NCBI GenBank assembly: GCA_034423015.1
Contig: DAOUJG010000053.1
Location: 1-64,000 of the forward strand
Length of the DNA stretch: 64,000 bases
Origin: JAGWBJ01 sp034423015
GTDB lineage: Bacteria > Chloroflexota > Dehalococcoidia > Lucifugimonadales > JAGWBF01
Direction: 5' to 3'
Position 1 is the first letter of the stretch; each line of letters opens with the position of its first letter. Shown one piece after another: positions 16,790-24,484 of this stretch. The position numbers were made by a program, and so were the translations under genes. The notes under the pieces are model-generated. The model was not told the origin of the DNA. It did no database searches and saw only the letters and a list, made by a program, of their open reading frames with translations.

Positions 16790-17704
16790 CTAGTCCTCTA
16801 GGAGCGCCACCTGGAAGGCGGTGGAGGGGGACTCCATCGAGTCCATGTCCCAGTCGAACATCAGGAGGGCGGGCCGGTCGGTGGACCGCTCCAGCAGCCG
16901 CCGTCCCCTGTGGGCCACGACACTCTCGGCATGCCGGTAGTCCAGCATCGCCCCCTCTTCCCGGCCGGTGCGGTTGCAGACGAGGAGGGGGAGGCCCGTC
17001 TCGCCGGACCGGCGCTCCCAGGTATCCTCGGGGCCGCAGAACCCCGGGGGCCATGCGGAGGGGGCGACCAAGATCTGGGCGCCCCGGCGCTTCAGGTCCA
17101 GGACCAGATCAGGGAACCAGGCGTCGGCGCAGATGAGGAGCCCCACCCGGACCCCGGAGCAGCTCACGGTCACCGCTCCCTCGCCCGGCGACGACCATGC
17201 CTCGTGGCCCCCCGTGACCTTGATCTTCCGGTACGAAACGGGCTCGTCGACGTCGGGCCCTAGGACGAAGACGGAGTTGTACAGCCGGGTGGCCCCGCTG
17301 CTGTCCGTGGCCCTCTCGGGGTGGGCCAGGAAGAGGGTGACCCCCTTCCGGCGCGCGGTATCGTGGATGCTCTTCATCCAGCTGTCGGGCTGGTGGGTGA
17401 TCCAGCCGGTGCCGACGGCCTGCCCCTCGCCTGCGCAGTCCCCCGCGGGCAACGGGTCCCAGACGCAGTGGTGGGCCCCATGCCGTCGGCCGCACCACTC
17501 CAGGCCCCAGTCCCGGGGACGGTCGGTGAAGGTGTAGCCGGAGATGCAGAGCTCGGGGGTGACCACCCAGGAGGCGCCCTGGGAGGCCGCCGCCTCCAGG
17601 CCGCGCTCGACGGTGTTGCGGTTCATGCAGACCGCGCCCGGCCTGGGGTCCATGTGGATGAAGGCTATCTTCAACTTCTTCCAGTAACCGTGCTTTTCCA
17701 GCAC
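16790..17704 (-). CDS. Carbon-nitrogen hydrolase (nitrilase superfamily)
   Basis: 304 aa. The Glu-Lys-Cys catalytic triad is visible: Glu in TPELCISGYTF, Lys in SYRKIKVTGG, Cys in GLLICADAWFPD. The family hydrolyses nitriles, amides or carbamoyl groups. Between the Glu and Lys regions lies an unusual Cys/His/Trp-rich insertion (CGRRHGAHHCVWDPLPAGDC), absent from most amidases. Start given as GTG 17704; an internal TTG at LKIAFIHM is an alternative. It lies about 300 bp upstream of the acid-reductase gene on the same strand. Confidence 0.8.
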   Translation of the reverse strand: MLEKHGYWKKLKIAFIHMDPRPGAVCMNRNTVERGLEAAASQGASWVVTPELCISGYTFTDRPRDWGLEWCGRRHGAHHCVWDPLPAGDCAGEGQAVGTGWITHQPDSWMKSIHDTARRKGVTLFLAHPERATDSSGATRLYNSVFVLGPDVDEPVSYRKIKVTGGHEAWSSPGEGAVTVSCSGVRVGLLICADAWFPDLVLDLKRRGAQILVAPSAWPPGFCGPEDTWERRSGETGLPLLVCNRTGREEGAMLDYRHAESVVAHRGRRLLERSTDRPALLMFDWDMDSMESPSTAFQVALLED

Positions 17705-17839
17705 CGTTCAGGGGCCGGCTGCCGATTGACCGGGGGCGTGGAGTCGGATACGATATGGTTTCAGCGACCGGTAGCGGGCCGCTCCTTCAGCGACCCCCCG
17801 TCGGGTTTCCGGCGACCGGCCGCTGTCCCGTTGCCCTCC

Positions 17840-18967
17840 CTAGGCCTGGCCCGTACCGGGCCAGTCGGGAGGAGCCAGCGCCGAGTGCAGCGGCGAGACG
17901 GTGCCGATGAGGCTGGAGTCGACGCTGTCTATGGTGGGCCTCCCGCACATCCCCATCGCCTGGGCCAACTCTTCCCTGAGGAAGCCCATGACCGTCTTGA
18001 CCCCCTCTTCGCCGTCCACCGACAGGCCCCAGAAGAGGGGCCTGCCCATGAGGACGGCGCGAGCGCCCAGCGCGAGGGCCTTGAGCACGTCCGTACCCCG
18101 GCGGATGCCCCCGTCCAGGTAGACCTCGGCCCTTCCCTCCACGGCCTTGACCACCTCGGGGAGCACCTCCACGCTGGCGAAGGTGGTATCGAGCTGGCGT
18201 GCGCCGTGGTTGGAGACGATGATGCCCTTGGCGCCGTGCTCAGCCGCCAGCCGGCCGTCCTCCCCGGTCATGACGCCCTTGACGACCACGGGCATGGATG
18301 TGTTGCCGGCCAGCCACTCCAGGTAGGACCAGGTGGCCTTGCGGTCGATGAGGGCGTTGACGCCGCTGGGCGCGTCGGAGGAGACGTCCCAGGTCTGCCA
18401 GTCCGTCAGCTCCAGGTGGGCGTAGTTGGGGGAGGGAGGGCTGGAGTAGTTGTTGCGGATATTCCGCTCCCGCTTGGCCTGGACCGTCGAGTCCAGGGTT
18501 ATGCAGAGGACCGAGTACCCGGCGCTCTTGGCGCGGTCGGCCAGCTCCATGGTGAGACCCCGGTCGGAGTACAGGTACTGCTGCCACCAGATGGGTCCCG
18601 TGGCGACCTTGGCGACCTCCTCCAGGGTGTAGCTGGAGCCGGAGCTGAGGACCAGGGCGGTGCCCATGGCCCCCGCGGCCCTGACCGTGGCCAGCTCGCC
18701 GTCGGGATGGGCCCGGCCGTGGCCCCCCGAGGGGTCGGCCATGACGGGGAACTCGATGCGCTGGCCCTGGACGGTGGTGGACAGGTCCATCTGGCTGATA
18801 TCCACCAGCATCCTGGGCCGGAGCATGATGGAGTCGAAGGCCTGGCGGGTCCTCCTGAGGGTGATCTCATCGGTGGCGCCGCCGGCGATGAAATCGTACT
18901 CGTGCTTGGGCAACCGGTCGTTGGACAGGGCTTCGAACTCGTAGATGTTTATGGGCCGGTTGGTCAT
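17840..18967 (-). CDS. FMN-dependent alpha-hydroxy-acid oxidase/dehydrogenase, copy 1
   Basis: 375 aa of the glycolate/lactate oxidase family, which oxidise 2-hydroxyacids to 2-oxoacids. N-terminal HEYDFIAGGATDEIT, FMN segment WWQQYLY, Lys in VVVKGVMTG, the active-site His-Arg pair SNHGARQLD, and phosphate loop YLDGGIRRGTDVLKAL. The start is set at ATG 18967 because GAGAGGAG stands 5 nt upstream; an ATG 15 nt earlier lies ahead of that site. It is adjacent to a paralogue of the same strand and design. Confidence 0.88.
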   Translation of the reverse strand: MTNRPINIYEFEALSNDRLPKHEYDFIAGGATDEITLRRTRQAFDSIMLRPRMLVDISQMDLSTTVQGQRIEFPVMADPSGGHGRAHPDGELATVRAAGAMGTALVLSSGSSYTLEEVAKVATGPIWWQQYLYSDRGLTMELADRAKSAGYSVLCITLDSTVQAKRERNIRNNYSSPPSPNYAHLELTDWQTWDVSSDAPSGVNALIDRKATWSYLEWLAGNTSMPVVVKGVMTGEDGRLAAEHGAKGIIVSNHGARQLDTTFASVEVLPEVVKAVEGRAEVYLDGGIRRGTDVLKALALGARAVLMGRPLFWGLSVDGEEGVKTVMGFLREELAQAMGMCGRPTIDSVDSSLIGTVSPLHSALAPPDWPGTGQA

Positions 18968-18989
18968 GGCTGCTCCTCTCATGCTGGCC

Positions 18990-20090
18990 TTACGCCAGTC
19001 CCGATATCAGGGGAGGCCCGCCGCCCAGCAGGCCGGCGTCCACCGTCTCCAAAGTCGGCCGGCCGCACATGCCCATGGCCATCCTGAGCTCGTCGGCGAC
19101 GATTTGGACCACCCTGCGCAGGCCGGCCTCGCCGTCCACGGCCAGGCCCCAGAACATGGGCCGGCCGATCATCACCGCCCGGGCTCCCAGGGCCACGGCC
19201 TTGAGCACGTCGGCGCCCCGGCGGATTCCGCCGTCGAAGTACACCTCGATGCGTCCCGCGACCTGCTCAGCCACCTCGGGCAGCACCTCGATGCTGGCGA
19301 AGGTTGTGTCGAGCTGGCGTGCGCCGTGGTTGGAGACGACCACGGCGCTGGCGCCGCACTCGGCGGAGGCCTTGCCGTCCTCGCCGGCCATGATGCCCTT
19401 GACGACCAGGGGCAGCGCCGTCTGCCCCGCCAGCCACTCCACCTCGGACCAGGTGGCGCTGCGGCTGATCATGGACCCCACCCCCGCGGGGGCGTCGGAG
19501 CTGGTCAGGTCGTCCACGACCCACTCGAGCTTGGGCCAGCCGGCGTAATTGGGCGACATGGGGGCGGCGTAGCCGTTGTGGACGTCCCGCTCTCTCTTGG
19601 CGCTGACGGTGATGTCCAGGGTGAGGACGATGGCCGAGTAGCCGGCTTCCCGGGCCCTGTCGACCATCTCCAGGGTGCGCCCCCGGTCCTCGAACAGGTA
19701 CTGCTGCCACCAGATGGGCCCCGTGGCGGCCTCGGCGGCCTGTTCCATGGTCAGGGTGGAGCCGGAGCTGAGGGTCATGACCGTGCCCTCGGCCCCGGCG
19801 GCCCTGGCGGTGGCCCTTTCGGCGTCGGGGTGGGAGCGGCCATGCCAGCCGGCAGGGTCCAGCATGATGGGGAAGGGGATGGGGTGGCCCAGCACCGTGG
19901 TGGAGGGGTCGACCCGGCTGATGTCGACGAGCATGCTGGGGCGCAGGGTTATGGAATCGAAGGCCTTCCGGGTCCTTCCCAGGGTGATCTCGTCGCCGGC
20001 GCCGCCGGCCACGAAGTCGTACTCGTGCCTGGGCAGCCGCTCCCTGGCGAGGGCCTCGTACTCGAAGATGTTTATCGGTTGTTGGGTCAT
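18990..20090 (-). CDS. FMN-dependent alpha-hydroxy-acid oxidase/dehydrogenase, copy 2
   Basis: 366 aa, about the same length as copy 1 and similar throughout: HEYDFVAGGAGDEIT, WWQQYLF, VVKGIMAG, SNHGARQLD, YFDGGIRRGADVLKA. The two genes form a tandem duplication separated by 22 bp. The ATG at 20090 was chosen because homology begins there; the open frame extends to 20255, but the extra residues are unconserved. Confidence 0.88.
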   Translation of the reverse strand: MTQQPINIFEYEALARERLPRHEYDFVAGGAGDEITLGRTRKAFDSITLRPSMLVDISRVDPSTTVLGHPIPFPIMLDPAGWHGRSHPDAERATARAAGAEGTVMTLSSGSTLTMEQAAEAATGPIWWQQYLFEDRGRTLEMVDRAREAGYSAIVLTLDITVSAKRERDVHNGYAAPMSPNYAGWPKLEWVVDDLTSSDAPAGVGSMISRSATWSEVEWLAGQTALPLVVKGIMAGEDGKASAECGASAVVVSNHGARQLDTTFASIEVLPEVAEQVAGRIEVYFDGGIRRGADVLKAVALGARAVMIGRPMFWGLAVDGEAGLRRVVQIVADELRMAMGMCGRPTLETVDAGLLGGGPPLISGLA

Positions 20091-20247
20091 TTTGGGCGCC
20101 CGCAAAGGCGTGGATCGCCCGGGGCCTCCCCCCGGTTCTTCCCCGATGATACCCAGCCGCCAAGGGGGTGTCAACGCCGCCGCCCGGGCTTCGTTCCCAC
20201 CGTTCTTGCCGCGTAAGGCCGCGCCGAGAATTGGTGACACCGGCCCG

Positions 20248-20277
20248 TTGACCATCCGGACGCCGCTTCGCTAGTCT
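20248..20277 (+). promoter_or_regulatory. Candidate promoter of the HK97-type cassette
   Basis: TTGACC (20248-20253), an 18-bp spacer and TAGTCT (20272-20277). Transcription from here would enter the 13-bp terminator hairpin at 20326. The -10 match is weak. Confidence 0.35.
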
Positions 20278-20325
20278 GTATACAAGCAACAAGACCCCGC
20301 GACCACGGGACCGGCGAGACGGAAG

Positions 20326-20361
20326 AGGGACAGACCCCACCGAGGGGTCTGTCCCTTTTTT
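20326..20361 (+). terminator. Intrinsic terminator / attenuator just before the prohead protease
   Basis: A perfect 13-bp stem (AGGGACAGACCCC with its complement, 20326-20338 and 20344-20356), loop ACCGA, followed by six T. The Shine-Dalgarno GGAGGAG begins at 20362, directly after the T tract. No plus-strand gene lies upstream, so it can only act on a leader transcript. An extra AGACCCC at 20292-20298 could pair with the 3' arm and form an antiterminator. Confidence 0.75.
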
Positions 20362-20372
20362 GGAGGAGCGAC

Positions 20373-21041
20373 ATGTCCGACGCGGCGACCGGCTGGGAGA
20401 GAGACCGGCTTCTCGAAGCCTTGGAGTCCCACCGGCGGGGGCTGTCCCACGCCCCCCAGGTGCAGAAGCAAGCCCACTCCCTGGAGCCGGCCTCCGAGGG
20501 CGGAGAGATGACCTTCGTCGTGTCCACGGACGACGTGGACCGCCAGGGCGACACCATCGCCGTCGAGGGCTGGATGCTGGACTCGTACCTGCGGAATCCC
20601 GTCTTCCTCTGGGCGCACAACTACGCCAGGCCCGCCATAGGCAGGACGGCCCAAATCTGGAAGGAGCCCCATCGCCTCATGGCCCGGGTCGAGTTCGCGC
20701 CCACCGACTTCGCCCAGGAGGTCCGACGTCTCTACCAGGCCGGATACCAGCACGGCGTGTCCGTGGGGTTTCGCCCCATCCGCTACGCCCTCCGCCGGGA
20801 CCCCCACAGCGGGGATCTCCAGGGCATCGACTTCCTGGAGCAGGAGCTGCTGGAGATCAGCGCCTCCCCGGTCCCCGCCAACCCCCAGGCCTTGAGGAAG
20901 TCCCTGGGCGACAAGCCCATCCTGAGCGCATTCTTCGAGGGCCTCGACGGCCTCGACGCGCCCCGCCGCGAGGCCGCGGAAACGCAGCGGGACGTGTCAA
21001 TCGACGCCCTGCTGGCCGTCCTCCGGGGCGCCAGGGGCTGA
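20373..21041 (+). CDS. HK97-family phage prohead protease
   Basis: 222 aa, peptidase S78 family; cleaves scaffold (delta) parts of the capsid protein during head maturation. FVVSTDDVDRQGDTI, the His in FLWAHNYARP and the Ser in HGVSVGFRPI match the family's catalytic region. LLEISASPVPANPQA is the usual C-terminal motif. GGAGGAG lies 4 nt before ATG 20373, immediately after a terminator hairpin. The capsid gene follows, but no portal or terminase gene precedes it. Confidence 0.85.
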   Translation: MSDAATGWERDRLLEALESHRRGLSHAPQVQKQAHSLEPASEGGEMTFVVSTDDVDRQGDTIAVEGWMLDSYLRNPVFLWAHNYARPAIGRTAQIWKEPHRLMARVEFAPTDFAQEVRRLYQAGYQHGVSVGFRPIRYALRRDPHSGDLQGIDFLEQELLEISASPVPANPQALRKSLGDKPILSAFFEGLDGLDAPRREAAETQRDVSIDALLAVLRGARG

Positions 21042-21132
21042 CCCGCGGCTGACCGACCCCACGGAAATGGACCCCCGGTGGAATCAAGCCCGGCAAAACG
21101 AAAAGCCCGGGGACACGAAAAAGGAGGCACCC

Positions 21133-22467
21133 ATGACTATAGGAACCCAGGACCTTGAGCTCATCAGGAAAGAGGTTGCCGGCATACGGGAGTTCTACAA
21201 CGCCCGCATGGACGCCGACATCGCTCCGCTGAAGGAGGAGATCGGCCGCATAGCGGCCCAGGTGGCCGGCGTCCAGGAGATGTGGCGGCAGGGCGAGAAG
21301 GAGGCCATCCTGGCGAAGTACGGGGGCCGGGAGAGGCCCAGGGTCCCCTACGGCAAGTACCAGGGGCTGGACATGCTGGACCTGGCATACATGCGCAGCC
21401 TTCTCAACGCCCAGATGCGCAAGCCGCTGGGGCTCAACCCCCACATGCTGGAGGAGTGGCAGGCCAACCTGAAGGCGGCCATGGACAGCACCACCGCAGG
21501 CGCCGGCGACGAGCTGGTGCCCACCCAGGAGGCCGTCGCCCTGTGGATGGACGTGAACCTGGAGACCATGCTGGCGCCCCTCTTCTCCCGGCTGGAGATG
21601 CCCACCAACCCCTTCGAGGTGCCCCTGCAGCTCGGAGACGTGGACTGGTACCCCGGCACGGAGAACCTGGCAGCCACCAGCACGGCCCTGTCCACCGCCA
21701 AGCAGACCCTGACCGCCTACGAGCTGGTGGGCCAGGTGCCCTGGTCCCTCTCCCTGGACGAGGACTCCATCATCGCCATGGCAGCGGAGGTGCGCGGCAG
21801 CCTGATCCGCAACGCCGCCCAGGTCATAGACGACGTCCTGCTCAACGGGGACAACACCACGACCAACAACATCAACGCCGACGGGGCCACCATCTCCAAG
21901 ACCGACGCCGGCAAGGGCCACTGGCTCCTGGGGTTCGACGGCCTGGTCCACCTGCCCCTGGTGGACAACACGAGCCAGGCCAACGACCACAACGCGGCCG
22001 TCTCCGACGACATGTTCAACGAGATGCGCGCCAAGCTGGGCAAGTACGGGGTCCGGCCCTCGGAGCTGGCCTACGTCACCGACGTGAACACGTACATCCG
22101 CTGCCTGGGCGTCGACAACTTCCGGACCATGGACAAGCTGGGGCCCAACGCCACCCTGCTCAGGGGCCAGCTGGGGGCCGTGGAGGGCATCCCCGTCATC
22201 GTCTCGGAGCAGATGAAGCTGGCCGACACCGACGGCAAGGTGACCGACGCGGGCAACACCACCGACACGGGGCGTCTGCTGCTGGTGAACAGGTCCCAGT
22301 GGCGGGTGGGCTTCCGCCGGGAGCTGGCCATCGAGACGGACCGGGACATCCAGAAGCGCCAGAACATCATGGTGGTCAGCATGCGGCTGGCCTTCGTCGA
22401 GCGCTCCGGCGCCAGGTCCGGCGCCACCCATACGGCCCTCCAGTACAACATCACCGGCGTGACCTAG
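21133..22467 (+). CDS. HK97-fold major capsid protein
   Basis: 444 aa. The first 55 residues form a charged coiled coil (DLELIRKEVAGIREFYNARM, IGRIAAQVAGVQEM) that looks like the delta scaffold domain removed by the prohead protease. The rest has HK97 features: TAGAGDELVPTQEA, LVGQVPWSLSLDEDS, EGIPVIVSEQM and a C-terminal RRELAIETDRDIQKRQ strand. The start is ATG 21133, with AAGGAGG just upstream; the open frame begins earlier but without a site. GC content matches the host, which suggests long residence. Confidence 0.85.
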   Translation: MTIGTQDLELIRKEVAGIREFYNARMDADIAPLKEEIGRIAAQVAGVQEMWRQGEKEAILAKYGGRERPRVPYGKYQGLDMLDLAYMRSLLNAQMRKPLGLNPHMLEEWQANLKAAMDSTTAGAGDELVPTQEAVALWMDVNLETMLAPLFSRLEMPTNPFEVPLQLGDVDWYPGTENLAATSTALSTAKQTLTAYELVGQVPWSLSLDEDSIIAMAAEVRGSLIRNAAQVIDDVLLNGDNTTTNNINADGATISKTDAGKGHWLLGFDGLVHLPLVDNTSQANDHNAAVSDDMFNEMRAKLGKYGVRPSELAYVTDVNTYIRCLGVDNFRTMDKLGPNATLLRGQLGAVEGIPVIVSEQMKLADTDGKVTDAGNTTDTGRLLLVNRSQWRVGFRRELAIETDRDIQKRQNIMVVSMRLAFVERSGARSGATHTALQYNITGVT

Positions 22468-22504
22468 GGATGCTCTGGATAAGTCCGCCGGCCGTCCACC
22501 GGGC

Positions 22505-22595
22505 GGGGTCCCTTGCCCGCGCGGAGCGCGGGGCCCATCGTCCCGCCTGCTCAGCCGATAGGGCGGGGATTCCTTGCCCGCGCGGAGCGCAGGGT
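22505..22595. repeat. Direct repeat between capsid and head-protein genes
   Basis: CCTTGCCCGCGCGGAGCGC occurs at 22511-22529 and again at 22572-22590. The GCCCGCGCGGAGCGCG core also occurs inverted upstream of fmt (33094-33109), so it is a dispersed repeat that has entered the phage-like cassette. Confidence 0.6.
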
Positions 22596-22684
22596 GGGAG
22601 ATCGGGCTCAATGATCCGGGTGGGGCCTGGGGTCGTTCAGAGTATCCCCAGGCCATCGACCCCAACCTGGCGAGGAGGAACAAA

Positions 22685-23134
22685 ATGCCCAACCCGGCCA
22701 AGAACAGTCCCGTCGCCGAGCAGGTCAAAGCGATGCTCAGCTCGGACACGGACCCGGTGGCGCTCAAATGCGCCAGGGTGGCCCTATCCGCCGCCGACTC
22801 CAGGGGAGGAGTCATGCGTTGGCAGAACCCCGAGGACAACACCATCATCATCACCCGGGTGGTGCTTGACGTGACCACCAAGGCCCGTGCCGCCTGCACC
22901 GTGGACGCGGGCACCGCCCGGAGCGGAAACGTCTCCTCCAACAACCTCATCGACGGCCTGGACGTGGGCGCCGCCGGCACCTTCGACAACATGGCCGACA
23001 AGGGCGTCAACGGCAAGGAGCGCCAGCGCCTGGACGCCAGGGGCGGCACGACGGACTACGTGACCGCTTCCAGGGCCACAGGCGCCGCCGCGGGCCTGGC
23101 GGGCAACGCCTACATCTTCTACCACGAGGTGTAG
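22685..23134 (+). CDS. Hypothetical phage head protein (decoration-like)
   Basis: 149 aa, Gly/Ala/Thr-rich and beta-like (IIITRVVLDVTTKARAACTV, SNNLIDGLDVGAAGTFDNM). It ends with NAYIFYHEV. GAGGAGGAA precedes ATG 22685. Its position directly after the capsid gene suggests a head decoration or stabilising protein; no family is recognised with certainty. The open frame upstream runs into repeat DNA. Confidence 0.5.
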   Translation: MPNPAKNSPVAEQVKAMLSSDTDPVALKCARVALSAADSRGGVMRWQNPEDNTIIITRVVLDVTTKARAACTVDAGTARSGNVSSNNLIDGLDVGAAGTFDNMADKGVNGKERQRLDARGGTTDYVTASRATGAAAGLAGNAYIFYHEV

Positions 23135-23144
23135 CTCGACCGCC

Positions 23145-23978
23145 ATGACCAACGCCTACGCAGACCTGACGACCCTCAAGTCCGCCGGTGTGCTGAACAT
23201 ATCGGGGACGAAGTACGACTCCCGGCTCCGGGAGCTGCTGGAGGCGGTGTCCCGCCTCATCGACCGGCACTGCAACCGGCGCTTCTGGGTGCTCGACGCC
23301 ACCCGGAGGTTCGACGGGGACGGTACCGGCAGCCTCCTGGTCCCCGACCTGGTGAGCATCGCGTCCCTCGAGACCGACGACGACGGGGACCGCGCCTTCG
23401 AGACCGCCTGGGCGGCCTCCGACTATCTCCTCTATCCCTCCAACGCCGACCCCACCAAGCCCTGGGGCAGGCCCTACGGCCAGGTGGTGGCGGCCCCAGG
23501 GACCGGCGGCAAGAACGTGTTCCCAAGGGGGCGCCAGACAGTCCGGATACAGGGCAAGTGGGGTTTTAGGGACGTGACCGAGGACGGCGGCGTCGGCGTC
23601 GAGGAGGGCTCCCCGGTCTCCCCTTCGGACACCACCCTCACGGCGGCCGACGGCTCCAAGCTGGCCGTGGGGCAGACCCTGCTCCTGGGCAACGAGCAGG
23701 TGTACGTGACGTCCGTGGACGGCAGCGACCTCACCGTCCGGCGAGGCATCAACGGGACCGTCGCGGCTTCCCACGCCGGCGGCGCCGGCATACGGGCCTA
23801 CAGGTATCCCGAGGAGGTGGTCGAGGCCTGCCTGCTCCAGACGGCCCGCCTCTGGAATGGCAGGGGAGGCAGCCTCCCCGGCGCCCCGGGACCGTCCGAC
23901 GCGTCAATGGGGCTGGACCGGGACGTGCGCCGGCTCCTCAGCGCCTACCGAAAGCCGGCCATGGGAGGCGGGGCATGA
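23145..23978 (+). CDS. Phage head-tail connector (gp6-like)
   Basis: 277 aa. The N-terminal helical part (YADLTTLKSAGVL, LLEAVSRLIDRHCNRRF) and C-terminal helix (EEVVEACLLQTARLWNGRGG) are typical of gp6/gp15-like connector proteins. A beta-rich insert in the middle (TLTAADGSKLAVGQTLLLGNEQ, VYVTSVDGSDLTVRRGINGT) resembles domains in other phage connector proteins. It starts 10 bp after the previous gene and overlaps the next by 4 bp. Confidence 0.65.
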   Translation: MTNAYADLTTLKSAGVLNISGTKYDSRLRELLEAVSRLIDRHCNRRFWVLDATRRFDGDGTGSLLVPDLVSIASLETDDDGDRAFETAWAASDYLLYPSNADPTKPWGRPYGQVVAAPGTGGKNVFPRGRQTVRIQGKWGFRDVTEDGGVGVEEGSPVSPSDTTLTAADGSKLAVGQTLLLGNEQVYVTSVDGSDLTVRRGINGTVAASHAGGAGIRAYRYPEEVVEACLLQTARLWNGRGGSLPGAPGPSDASMGLDRDVRRLLSAYRKPAMGGGA

Positions 23979-24412
23979 CTACCACCCCGACGCCGGGAGT
24001 CATCAGGGACATCGTCGACGCGATGGCAACGCGGCTGGGCACCGTGAAGGGCCTCCGGGTCTACAAATACCCCCCGGCCAGCGTCCAGGAGTTTCCGGCG
24101 GCCATCATCCGCGACACCATAGCCACCAACCAGACGACCCTGGCCGAGTACCGCTCCACCCTTCCCCGGGGAGTCTACTATCTGGAGGTGCTGGTGGTGG
24201 TGCACACGGCGGACGAGGAGGAGGCCTACCAGGAGCTGGAGAAGTACATCTCGGCCAACAGCCCCTCCTCGGTCAAGTACCTGATGGAGAACACGGTGGT
24301 CTTCGGGGTGCAACACACGGAGTGCATCAGGGCCGAGCCCCGGCGAAAGCACCGGATAGGCGGCGCCGACCTGTGGGGCTGCGCCTTCTGGATCAGGAGC
24401 ATCGGCATCTAG
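23975..24412 (+). CDS. Phage tail-terminator/completion-like protein
   Basis: 145 aa. Small alpha/beta protein: GVIRDIVDAMATRLGTVKGL, then FPAAIIRDT, and VYYLEVLVVVHTADEEEAYQE. This order fits minor tail or tail-terminator proteins that follow gp6-like connectors. ATG 23975 overlaps the connector stop. No tail tube, tape measure or lysis gene follows; the cassette stops here. Confidence 0.5.
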   Translation: MTTTPTPGVIRDIVDAMATRLGTVKGLRVYKYPPASVQEFPAAIIRDTIATNQTTLAEYRSTLPRGVYYLEVLVVVHTADEEEAYQELEKYISANSPSSVKYLMENTVVFGVQHTECIRAEPRRKHRIGGADLWGCAFWIRSIGI

Positions 24413-24464
24413 GGTCGGCCGGGCCAGCCCGGGCCTCCGGCGCGTGACCGCCTGTCTCCGGTGG

Positions 24465-24470
24465 TATAAT
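24465..24470 (+). promoter_or_regulatory. -10 box (TATAAT)
   Basis: A perfect TATAAT ends 14 nt before ATG 24485. The transcript would start near 24477, giving a leader of only about 8 nt. It argues against the TTG at 24470 as start, because that codon overlaps the box. No clear -35 is seen. Confidence 0.6.
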
Positions 24471-24484
24471 TGCGGGCGCCCGAA

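Noticed and set aside
17321..20216. Long plus-strand open frames over the FMN oxidase genes
   Set aside because: Antisense shadows of two recognisable enzymes; no ribosome-binding sites or family motifs.
22467..22684. Start of the head protein at 22574
   Set aside because: The upstream part translates dispersed repeat DNA; ATG 22685 has a strong ribosome-binding site.
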